This document shows positions 1 through 5,546 of a DNA stretch of 5,546 nucleotides, in pieces. Positions within the stretch are counted from its first letter, which is position 1, and every line of letters starts with the position of its first letter. Location of the stretch: the NCBI GenBank assembly GCA_025450495.1, contig JANWHI010000073.1, forward strand, positions 1-5,546, in the 5' to 3' direction. The notes under the pieces are model-generated. The model was not told the DNA's origin and did no database searches. It worked only from the letters and a program-made list of their open reading frames with translations. The DNA comes from Candidatus Dormiibacter sp. Lineage in GTDB: Bacteria; Chloroflexota; Dormibacteria; UBA8260. A program made the translations under genes and the position numbers.

Positions 1-2556
1 GACTGGACTCGCCACCGCGATCGCAGCCGGCGGTGGCTCGGCATAGCGGTTGGCTCGCTTGGTGTGATCGGAGTGCTTGGCCGGCTCACCGGGGTGACCG
101 GGACGCCTGGCGTGGTGCTCACCGGCGTCCTGATCGCGCTCTTCATGGCCTCCGCCTTCGCCTTCGTCCTCTTCCGCGACAGCCTGATCCCCTCGCGGCC
201 TCACACCCTGGCGGTGCTTGCGGCCATCACCGCCACCATCTCGGTGGCCGCCTTCGTGGTCAACCTCGACAACAGCGCCACCAGCCGGCAGGACCTGGCA
301 GTGACGGGCATTGCGCTGGTCATCGACATCGGCCTGCTGCTCACCTGGTCGGGCCTGGTGGGCACGTCGATCGTCCAGCTGGCGCGTGCCTCTGGCGCCC
401 TGCCGAGCGTGCAGCGGGCGCGCCTGCGCGCGCTCACCGCGGGGTTCGCCGGGTTCGTGCTCGCCATCATCGCCCTGGCGGCCGTCGCAGCCGCCGGCCC
501 GAACACCGGTTTCGAGCTCGGGGTCGAGGCGCTGGTGCTGCTCTCGATGCCGCTGCTCGCCGCGGCGTTCTCCCCGCCCGGCTGGCTGCGGCGGGTGTGG
601 CGCGAGCGCGAGGAGACGGCGTTCCGGGCTGCGGTCAATGACCTGCTGCTCTACTCCCCGGACGCGGTCACCCTGGCGCAGCGCGCCATCGAGTGGGCGT
701 CGCGACTGCTCGGCGGCGGCGGTGCTCTGATCGCGCTCGGCTCACAGCTGGTCGGCAGCGAGGGACTCGACGCCACCGCGGCCGCCGCGCTCCACAGCGA
801 GATGGAGGGCGTCCGCCACCTCGAGCAGCGTTCGTTCTCCAGCTCGCTCGGCCCCACCGCGCTTGTCGCCCTGCATTCACGAGCGGGCGACGGGTACATC
901 GCGGTGGTCGCCGGCCCCTTCACGCCCCTGTTCGGTGACGAGGAGCTGTCGCGCCTTGAGCAGTACGGGGTGGCGATCACCGTCGCGCTCGACCGCGTCC
1001 ACCTTGTCGAGCGCGTTCGCCGCAACGCTGAGCTGCTCGATCTCGCCTACGACGCGGTGTTCAGCTGGGACTTCACGTCGCATGGCATCCAGTACTGGAA
1101 CCGGGCAGCGACGCAGCTCTACGGGTACACGGAGGACGAGGCTGTCGGCAAGGATTCCCAGCGCATGCTGCGCAGTGAGTACCCGGTGCCACTCGACGGG
1201 ATCGTCGCCTCGCTGTGCGAGGACGGCCACTGGGAGGGGGAATTGGTGCAGCAGACCAGCGATGGACGCGTCATCCCGATCAGTGCCCGCTGGGCGCTGC
1301 AGCGCGACGCCGCCGGCGAGCCCTTGTCGGTGCTCGAGATCAACCGCGACATCAGCGCGGAGAAGAGGACCGCCGAGGAGCTGCGCCGAGCGCGCGACGC
1401 CGCCGAGCAGGCCAGCAACGCCAAGAGCGAATACCTCTCGCGGATGAGCCACGAGCTGCGCACTCCGCTGGCCGCCATGCTCGGGTTCGCCGACCTGCTG
1501 GAGATGCGCGAGCCACGCGCGGACCAGGCGCAGGCCATCGACGCCATCCAGCGCGCCGGCTCACACCTGCTCAGCCTTGTCAACGATGTTCTCGACATCG
1601 CCCGGATCGAATCCGGCCGTGAGAGCCTGTCGCTGCAGCCCGTCGACGTGCGCGCGGCGCTTCACGAGTGTGTCGGGCTGGTCGCGCAGGCCGCCGAGCA
1701 ACGAGGGATCGAGCTTTCGGTTCGCGAGGAGACCCCCGACGGCCTCTTTGTCAGCGCCGACCGCCAGCGGCTCAACCAGGTCCTCCTCAACCTCCTCAGC
1801 AACGCGGTCAAGTACGGGGACACGGGCGGTCACGTCGCCGTCGGCGCCGTCCTCGCGGACCTGGACGTGGTGATCGACGTCACCGATGACGGGCCGGGCC
1901 TCAGCGCCCTCGAGCAGGGCTTGTTGTTCCAGCCGTTCGAGCGCCTGGGCGCCGAGCGCAGCCACGTCCAGGGGAGCGGGCTGGGGCTCGCACTCTGCCG
2001 TCAGCTGACCACGGCCATGGGCGGCTCGATCGCGTTGCGCAGCGTCAAGGGGGAGGGTGCGACGTTCAGCGTCCGACTGAGGCGGGCGTCGAGCACGGAC
2101 ACCGCGGCCCAGGTCCGGGCCACCGCCCCGGCGGTGCTGAGAACCGTCGCACCCGAATGCACGGTCCTCTATGTCGAGGACAACCTGGCCACCGTGGCGC
2201 TGGTCGAATCGATCTTCGCGCTGCGGCCCAACGTGCGCCTGCTCACCGCCATGCAGGGGGGCCTGGCTGTCGAGCTTGCCCGCGAGCAACACCTCGACCT
2301 GGTCATTCTCGACCTCCATCTGCCCGACATCAATGGCGAGGAGGTGATCCAGCGGCTGCGTCAGGATCCCCGCACGGCCGCGGTCCCGGTGCTGATCTAC
2401 AGTGCCGATGCCACCGAGCGGCAGGTCGACCGGCTCCTGGCCGCCGGGGCCGCGGCCTACCTGACCAAGCCGGCCCGGGTCACGGAGTTTCTCGGCCTGC
2501 TCGATCGCATCCTGGAAGGCTCCTCGATCGCTGCCGAGGCGCGCGTCCAGCGCTGA
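1..2556 (+). CDS. Membrane-bound hybrid sensor histidine kinase (GAF-like, PAS, HisKA, HATPase, receiver), 5'-partial
   Basis: Sensor kinase expected to autophosphorylate on histidine in response to a membrane or cytoplasmic signal and pass the phosphate to its own receiver. Residues are numbered from the GTG at 64. At least six membrane helices are visible: one encoded at about 34-90, then residues 16-37, 47-67, 78-104, 125-145 and 152-170. A GAF-like region follows (about 185-317), then a PAS domain (322-434). The kinase core has the H box SHELRTPL with H463, the N box NLLSNAVKY (N576, N580), the G1 box DDGPG (608-612) and the G2 box GSGLG (637-641). The receiver (about 698-815) has the acidic pair E705/D706, phospho-acceptor D750, S780 and K802. 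The frame has no stop from base 1 to 64, encodes a hydrophobic helix there, and the GTG at 64 has no Shine-Dalgarno sequence, so the true start is probably upstream of the window. No HPt domain or DNA-binding partner is visible, so the output and the signal are unknown. Confidence 0.93.
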   Translation, partial: DWTRHRDRSRRWLGIAVGSLGVIGVLGRLTGVTGTPGVVLTGVLIALFMASAFAFVLFRDSLIPSRPHTLAVLAAITATISVAAFVVNLDNSATSRQDLAVTGIALVIDIGLLLTWSGLVGTSIVQLARASGALPSVQRARLRALTAGFAGFVLAIIALAAVAAAGPNTGFELGVEALVLLSMPLLAAAFSPPGWLRRVWREREETAFRAAVNDLLLYSPDAVTLAQRAIEWASRLLGGGGALIALGSQLVGSEGLDATAAAALHSEMEGVRHLEQRSFSSSLGPTALVALHSRAGDGYIAVVAGPFTPLFGDEELSRLEQYGVAITVALDRVHLVERVRRNAELLDLAYDAVFSWDFTSHGIQYWNRAATQLYGYTEDEAVGKDSQRMLRSEYPVPLDGIVASLCEDGHWEGELVQQTSDGRVIPISARWALQRDAAGEPLSVLEINRDISAEKRTAEELRRARDAAEQASNAKSEYLSRMSHELRTPLAAMLGFADLLEMREPRADQAQAIDAIQRAGSHLLSLVNDVLDIARIESGRESLSLQPVDVRAALHECVGLVAQAAEQRGIELSVREETPDGLFVSADRQRLNQVLLNLLSNAVKYGDTGGHVAVGAVLADLDVVIDVTDDGPGLSALEQGLLFQPFERLGAERSHVQGSGLGLALCRQLTTAMGGSIALRSVKGEGATFSVRLRRASSTDTAAQVRATAPAVLRTVAPECTVLYVEDNLATVALVESIFALRPNVRLLTAMQGGLAVELAREQHLDLVILDLHLPDINGEEVIQRLRQDPRTAAVPVLIYSADATERQVDRLLAAGAAAYLTKPARVTEFLGLLDRILEGSSIAAEARVQR

Positions 2557-2578
2557 CGCCGGCCCACCCTGCTCAGCG
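2551..2578. terminator. Short inverted repeat spanning the convergent stop codons; possible weak bidirectional terminator
   Basis: CGCTGA at 2551-2556, which contains the kinase stop codon, is perfectly complementary to TCAGCG at 2573-2578, which contains the ferredoxin stop codon. The loop is 16 bases. The stem can gain two more pairs if A2579 bulges. There is no T-tract on either side, and six-base matches are common in DNA this GC-rich. This is the only candidate terminator between two genes that run into each other, but it could be chance. Confidence 0.2.
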
Positions 2579-2788
2579 ACTCGGCTCTCCCTCTGCCGCC
2601 AGCCGCAGCGCCGCCGTCGGGCACGCGGCGACGGCCTTGCGGGCCAGCTCGAGGAGCTGGCCGCCCACCGGCCGGCTGTCGATGATGGGGTAGCCCCAGT
2701 CGTCGAGGGTGATCCGCTCGGGAAGGAGCTCGGCGCACATCCCGTAGGCGTCGCAGCGGATGGGGTTGACCCGGACCTGGCTGCTCAT
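2573..2788 (-). CDS. Small single-cluster ferredoxin with CxxYxxC site (probably [3Fe-4S])
   Basis: A 71-residue cytoplasmic electron carrier. The ligand pattern is C12-x-x-Y15-G-x-C18 with a distal C56-P, typical of actinobacterial single-cluster ferredoxins that serve cytochromes P450 and other redox enzymes. The second cysteine of a [4Fe-4S] CxxCxxC motif is replaced by tyrosine (Y15). Only three cysteine ligands remain, which suggests a [3Fe-4S] cluster or a [4Fe-4S] cluster with an unusual fourth ligand. The ATG at 2788 is chosen because it overlaps the stop of the upstream NuoF-like gene as ATGA and gives the usual family length; a GAGGA lies just before it. The open frame runs further upstream, but that extension is arginine-rich shadow translation of the NuoF-like gene. 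It is the last gene of the operon. The inferred partner is the NuoF-like flavoprotein or the membrane cytochrome. Confidence 0.9.
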   Translation of the reverse strand: MSSQVRVNPIRCDAYGMCAELLPERITLDDWGYPIIDSRPVGGQLLELARKAVAACPTAALRLAAEGEPSR

Positions 2789-4038
2789 CGTCCTCGAATC
2801 GTCCAGTCCGGGGCTGGGAGGAGGGTCGCCTGGTCGCGGTCGCACCCGCCACGACGGAGGTGGGTGTTCACGTCGGCGGCGAAAACACGGAGCGCACTGC
2901 TCAGCAGCACCACGGCGCCGTCCGGGTGATGGCAGGCGCCGCGGCCGGCAATCTGAGCGATCCAGCGCTGCAGGCGCTCGGCATCGCGCGGCTTCGCCCT
3001 GCCGCCGGCGAGCTCGTCGGTGGTGGCCGCCAGCGACGCGAGGCCGTGCTCGCAGGGGCCGCATTGGCGCGCGCTCTCACGGGCCAGGAAGGCAACCAGC
3101 GCCGCGATCTGGGTGACGCCGCACCAGCCGTGGGGGAAGATGGCCAGCGCCGCGCTTCCCAGTGGGACATCGACACCCAGGCGCAGGTCCCAGGCGTCCT
3201 CTGCGGCAACCCAGCGGCCGAAGTACCCGCCCACCAGCACCGCGGCCACCGAGGTGGTCGCCCCGCCTCCGGCACTCACCGCCTGGGCGATCGTCGAGCC
3301 GCCTTCGAGCTCGTACACCCCCGGCGAGTGGATGGCGGCGGCGATCGTCAGCAGGACGGTCCCGGTGGCGCCCTGGGTGCCGGCACTGCGGTAGGCGGCC
3401 GCGCCGCGGCGCGCGATCACCGCTGCGTGAGCCAGCGTCTCGACGTTCTGGACCACCGTGGGGCGGCCGTCCACGCCACGGTCGTACGGGCGCGGCGGCA
3501 CCATCGTGGGCCGGGCGGCCCCGCCGTTGAGATGGGCGATCGCCGCCGTCTCCTGGCCGGCGATGTAGCGGCGGGGAGCACGGACCACGGTCACCGGCAC
3601 CGGCAGGTCGGAGCCGCGGCGCTCGGCGATCGCAGACGTCATGGCTCGCACGGCATCTTCGTGGGCGCGCGAGATGTAGAGCACGGCTCGGCTGGCGGCG
3701 ACCGCCTCGGCAGCCAGCAGGACCCCGTCGAGGACCAGGTGCGGCCGCAAGACCATCAGCGCCCGGTCCTTGCCGCTGAGCGGTTCCGTCTCGGCCCCGT
3801 TGGCCACGACCACGGCGTTGCCGCGCGAGCGCTGGCGCACCGCCGCCCATTTTTGAGCCGTGGAAAATGAGGCGCCGCCCCGGCCGCGCAGCTCGGCGGC
3901 CTCAAGGATGGCGATGAGGTCACCACCGCGAAAGCTCGGTCGCGCGCCGAGCCGTGCCTGGTGCTCGGCCAGTGACTCCGAACCGGTGGTGGTCGGCGGG
4001 CCGTCGAGGAGCCGGATGCCGGACGCCCGCTCGATCAC
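2785..4038 (-). CDS. NuoF-like NADH dehydrogenase flavoprotein (FMN, SLBB and Fe-S regions)
   Basis: A 417-residue soluble protein resembling the NADH-oxidising 51-kDa subunit of complex I (NuoF) and related diaphorase subunits. The FMN/NADH fold shows LRGRGGASF (50-58) with K63, NGAETEP (80-86) followed by K90-D91-R92, and YIAGQETA (158-165). PTVVQNVETLA (193-203) matches the PTxxNNVETLA motif of NuoF. An SLBB-like stretch with PGVYELEGG follows at 239-247. The C-terminal Fe-S region has ESARQCGPCEHG (321-332) and a distal C369. In complex I the first motif is ESCGxCxPC; here the first cysteine is A323, leaving C326, C329 and C369. Q162 also stands where complex I has the first of two adjacent glutamates. 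No NuoE or other complex I gene is nearby, so this is not respiratory complex I. The GTG at 4038 is chosen for its GTGA overlap with the upstream gene. The likely role is to take electrons from NAD(P)H for the ferredoxin and membrane cytochrome; the direction is inferred. Confidence 0.9.
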   Translation of the reverse strand: MIERASGIRLLDGPPTTTGSESLAEHQARLGARPSFRGGDLIAILEAAELRGRGGASFSTAQKWAAVRQRSRGNAVVVANGAETEPLSGKDRALMVLRPHLVLDGVLLAAEAVAASRAVLYISRAHEDAVRAMTSAIAERRGSDLPVPVTVVRAPRRYIAGQETAAIAHLNGGAARPTMVPPRPYDRGVDGRPTVVQNVETLAHAAVIARRGAAAYRSAGTQGATGTVLLTIAAAIHSPGVYELEGGSTIAQAVSAGGGATTSVAAVLVGGYFGRWVAAEDAWDLRLGVDVPLGSAALAIFPHGWCGVTQIAALVAFLARESARQCGPCEHGLASLAATTDELAGGRAKPRDAERLQRWIAQIAGRGACHHPDGAVVLLSSALRVFAADVNTHLRRGGCDRDQATLLPAPDWTIRGR

Positions 4039-5060
4039 TGCCTGAGAACCTGGGTGACGAGCTGGCCGGTGATGGTGCCGTCAGGCTGGCGGGTCAGGCT
4101 GATGTCGACAGATGTCTGCCCACAGGAGGCCTGGACGTCCTGGGCCACCGACGCAACCACGTTGCAGATGGTGGCACCGGCCCTGGTGATGCTCAGCTGC
4201 CCGGAGGTGGCCTGGCCGACGACCATGACCGTGATGCGCAGGGTGGCGTCGCGGGCATCGGATAGCTGGACGCTGACGTCGTTGGGGCCCTGCACGAGCG
4301 TGCCGCTGAGTGAATCGTCGAGGCCGGTGGGGACGGCGGCGGCGGCGGGTGTCGGCGACGCGGTGGCGCCGGCTACGGCCGTGGTGGCGAGCAGCTGAGC
4401 GGGGGTGCCCGCCACCCTGGCCCAGCCGTTGTGCAGTGGCCCGGCGACGGCGAAGCCGACCAGCGCGATGGTGGTGGCGGCGGTCATCGCCAGCCCGGCG
4501 ACGCGCACGGGCCTTCGCCCCACGGTCTGGGCTCCGAGCAATCGCCACGCGATGGCCAGCAGCACGACGCCAACGCAGCCGAGGCTGACCACGATCGCCC
4601 ACGCCGAGCGGACGTCGCTTCCCGTGCCCAGGGTGTGCAGGAGCGCCAGCGGCCAGCACGCGTAGGCCATCCAATGGACCACGCGCCACACCGTGAAGGA
4701 GATGCGCCGGCGCAGCACGCTGGTGACGGTCAACGCCACCAGCAGCTCCAGGGAGACCACGCCGAGGCCGAGCCACAGCGGCCGGTACGAGCCGGTGAAG
4801 GGGACCACGCTGTTGAACAGGCTGATGCCCGCGAAGGGGTCGATCGTCGAGGTGAGGATGTGGAGGGCCAGGAAGACGAGCACCAACAGCGAGAGGTTGC
4901 GGTGCACCGCCTGGCTCATGAAGCGTGGCCAGTCTCTGCCCGCCCACCGCATCGAGGTGACGATGCCGAGCACGAGGATCGCGGTGAGCATGAGGAGGCT
5001 CACATAGCCGGTGCTGCGGGCCGCGTACCAGAGAGGGGTGGGCCCGGAGGCCGCGATCAC
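4035..5060 (-). CDS. Ferric-reductase-like transmembrane b-type cytochrome with extracytoplasmic C-terminal domain
   Basis: A 341-residue integral membrane protein expected to carry electrons across the membrane through two b-type hemes. Six helices are visible, at about 17-37, 52-72, 95-116, 122-143, 152-175 and 187-208. Two histidine pairs, H53/H67 and H129/H142, are spaced 14 and 13 residues apart within two helices, the bis-heme signature of the ferric reductase/NOX/YedZ superfamily. Basic loops (around 38-54, 117-126, 173-186) put the C-terminus outside by the positive-inside rule. After helix six comes an Ala/Thr/Pro-rich linker (219-245), then a likely beta-rich domain (about 247-341) with two cysteines, C299 and C313, suited to a disulphide. 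The FAD/NAD(P)H domain of true ferric reductases is absent, so electrons must come from another subunit, probably the NuoF-like protein or the ferredoxin. The GTG at 5060 overlaps the ApbE stop as GTGA. A longer frame reaching 5216 is rejected because its extra residues are low-complexity arginine-rich shadow. The terminal acceptor is unknown. Confidence 0.88.
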   Translation of the reverse strand: MIAASGPTPLWYAARSTGYVSLLMLTAILVLGIVTSMRWAGRDWPRFMSQAVHRNLSLLVLVFLALHILTSTIDPFAGISLFNSVVPFTGSYRPLWLGLGVVSLELLVALTVTSVLRRRISFTVWRVVHWMAYACWPLALLHTLGTGSDVRSAWAIVVSLGCVGVVLLAIAWRLLGAQTVGRRPVRVAGLAMTAATTIALVGFAVAGPLHNGWARVAGTPAQLLATTAVAGATASPTPAAAAVPTGLDDSLSGTLVQGPNDVSVQLSDARDATLRITVMVVGQATSGQLSITRAGATICNVVASVAQDVQASCGQTSVDISLTRQPDGTITGQLVTQVLRQ

Positions 5061-5546
5061 GCCGCCATCGCCGCGCTGACCGGCCAATGGTTGAGGTGAA
5101 GGACGACGCCGTCGAGGGTGACCAGGCGGGCGGGCAGGCCGGTCGACTCCAGCCAGTCGGCCGCCGCGGCGCCGCGCACCATGGCTGCGGTGCTCGCCGT
5201 GTTGGCGTCCACGCACGACGCCGCTGCGACGCTCACGGTGCGGTAGGGCGAGGCGACCGGCGCCCCGGTGCGCGGGTCGACGATGTGGTGCATCTCGGCA
5301 CCGCCGCGCCGCCAGTGGCGCACAACGGAGCTGGACGTGGCCAGGGCGCCGGTCGCCAGCGTGACGCGCTGGCCCGGGGCTTCTGCCGAGGCAGCGTGGT
5401 CGTCGGTGACCCAGACCGGCCAGCCCCCGCCCGGCGCCTGGCCGGCGACGGCGAGGTCGCCGCCGAGCGCGACCAGGACCCCGCAGCCGCAGGCGGCGCG
5501 TGCCGCCGCCGCCGCCCGGTCGGCGCCCAGTGCCTTGGCGGTGGCC
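5057..5546 (-). CDS. apbE: FAD:protein FMN transferase, ApbE family, C-terminal 163 residues (5'-partial)
   Basis: This family attaches FMN, taken from FAD, to a threonine of extracytoplasmic redox proteins using magnesium. The visible part begins inside the conserved AKGxxADRA region, seen here as AKALGADRA, followed by ALGGDLAVAG (the GGD motif of the family). GALATSSSVVRHW corresponds to the family's aTSg.y.R motif, and HHIVDPRTGAP matches HHIIDPxTGxP almost exactly. The metal-binding region reads CVDANTAST. Many ApbE proteins have ADALATA here, with aspartate and threonine four apart; in this protein the threonines sit three and six residues after the aspartate. The N-terminal third, including any signal peptide or lipobox, lies beyond the right edge. 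The frame stays open from the stop at 5057 to the window end. The GTG at 5323 is internal, because the GGD and ADRA motifs lie upstream of it. The substrate is not obvious in the window. Confidence 0.9.
   Translation of the reverse strand, partial: ATAKALGADRAAAAARAACGCGVLVALGGDLAVAGQAPGGGWPVWVTDDHAASAEAPGQRVTLATGALATSSSVVRHWRRGGAEMHHIVDPRTGAPVASPYRTVSVAAASCVDANTASTAAMVRGAAAADWLESTGLPARLVTLDGVVLHLNHWPVSAAMAA

Larger units (their letters stand above)
2573..5546 (-). other. Four-gene redox operon with 4-base overlaps at every junction (5' end outside window)
   Basis: The ApbE-like gene, ferric-reductase-like gene, NuoF-like gene and ferredoxin gene lie on the same strand. They overlap as GTGA (5060-5057), GTGA (4038-4035) and ATGA (2788-2785). 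Shine-Dalgarno signals before the internal starts are weak, so translation probably continues by termination-reinitiation, which would keep the products near a fixed ratio. The promoter must lie beyond base 5546. Co-transcription is inferred from the overlaps. Confidence 0.85.

Noticed and set aside
1561..2319. 252-codon open frame on the - strand inside the kinase gene
   Set aside because: It overlaps the conserved kinase core and the start of the receiver, has no recognisable motif, and is explained by high third-position GC.
2789..3064. N-terminal extension of the ferredoxin frame to 3064
   Set aside because: The extension lies inside the Fe-S region of the NuoF-like gene and is Arg-rich. 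The ATG at 2788 gives a standard ferredoxin length and an ATGA overlap.
3358..3375. QGATGT in the NuoF-like protein (residues 222-227) as an ApbE flavinylation site
   Set aside because: It sits just before the SLBB-like region of a protein with no signal peptide that should be cytoplasmic, while this ApbE is expected to act outside. The match is short and lacks the usual Ser/Asp context.
2860..3870. 336-codon open frame on the + strand opposite the NuoF-like gene
   Set aside because: It is fully antisense to a gene with clear family motifs. Its translation is low-complexity and rich in Gly, Arg, Ala and His, with no recognisable domain. Long antisense frames are expected at this GC content.
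2785..4038. Fragment of a respiratory complex I (nuo) operon
   Set aside because: No nuoE, nuoG or other nuo gene adjoins it. The neighbours are ApbE, a ferric-reductase-like protein and a ferredoxin, and the Fe-S motif departs from complex I NuoF.
5061..5216. N-terminal extension of the cytochrome frame to 5216
   Set aside because: The extra 52 residues are Arg/Gly/Pro-rich, overlap the conserved end of the ApbE gene in another frame, and disappear if the GTGA-overlap start at 5060 is used.
1..5546. CRISPR arrays, tRNA/rRNA genes, insertion sequences or phage genes
   Set aside because: No spaced direct repeats, tRNA-like folds, terminal inverted repeats or transposase/integrase motifs were seen; essentially the whole window is accounted for by five coding genes.

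Overview
The window is very GC-rich (roughly 70% by eye) and almost entirely coding. Genes overlap tightly and GTG starts are common. This base composition and the gene families fit an actinobacterium or a similar high-GC soil lineage such as Chloroflexota/Dormibacterota. The sequence alone does not separate these.

Left half, + strand (1-2556): one long gene for a membrane-bound hybrid sensor histidine kinase. It has at least six membrane helices, a GAF-like region, a PAS domain, a complete kinase core and a C-terminal receiver domain. Its reading frame is open to the left edge of the window, so the true start is probably outside.

Right half, - strand (5546-2573): a four-gene operon that converges on the kinase gene, with only 16 bases between the two stop codons. 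In transcription order it encodes (i) an ApbE-type FAD:protein FMN transferase, whose N-terminal part is cut off by the right edge; (ii) a six-helix ferric-reductase-like b-type cytochrome with two histidine pairs and an extracytoplasmic C-terminal domain; (iii) a NuoF-like NADH/FMN/Fe-S flavoprotein; and (iv) a 71-residue single-cluster ferredoxin with a CxxYxxC site. All three junctions are 4-base overlaps (GTGA, GTGA, ATGA), which points to translational coupling and one functional unit.

Taken together, the operon looks like a transmembrane electron-transfer module. The NuoF-like protein would take electrons from a nicotinamide nucleotide. The ferredoxin and Fe-S cluster would pass them to the two hemes of the membrane cytochrome. 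An extracytoplasmic acceptor, possibly flavinylated by ApbE, would receive them outside. The membrane protein has no FAD/NAD(P)H domain of its own, so the NuoF-like subunit plausibly replaces it. No classical FMN-binding-domain substrate for ApbE is encoded in the window; it may lie beyond the right edge. The operon promoter is also outside the window. No tRNA, rRNA, CRISPR array, insertion sequence or riboswitch was seen, and there is no non-coding stretch longer than 16 bases.
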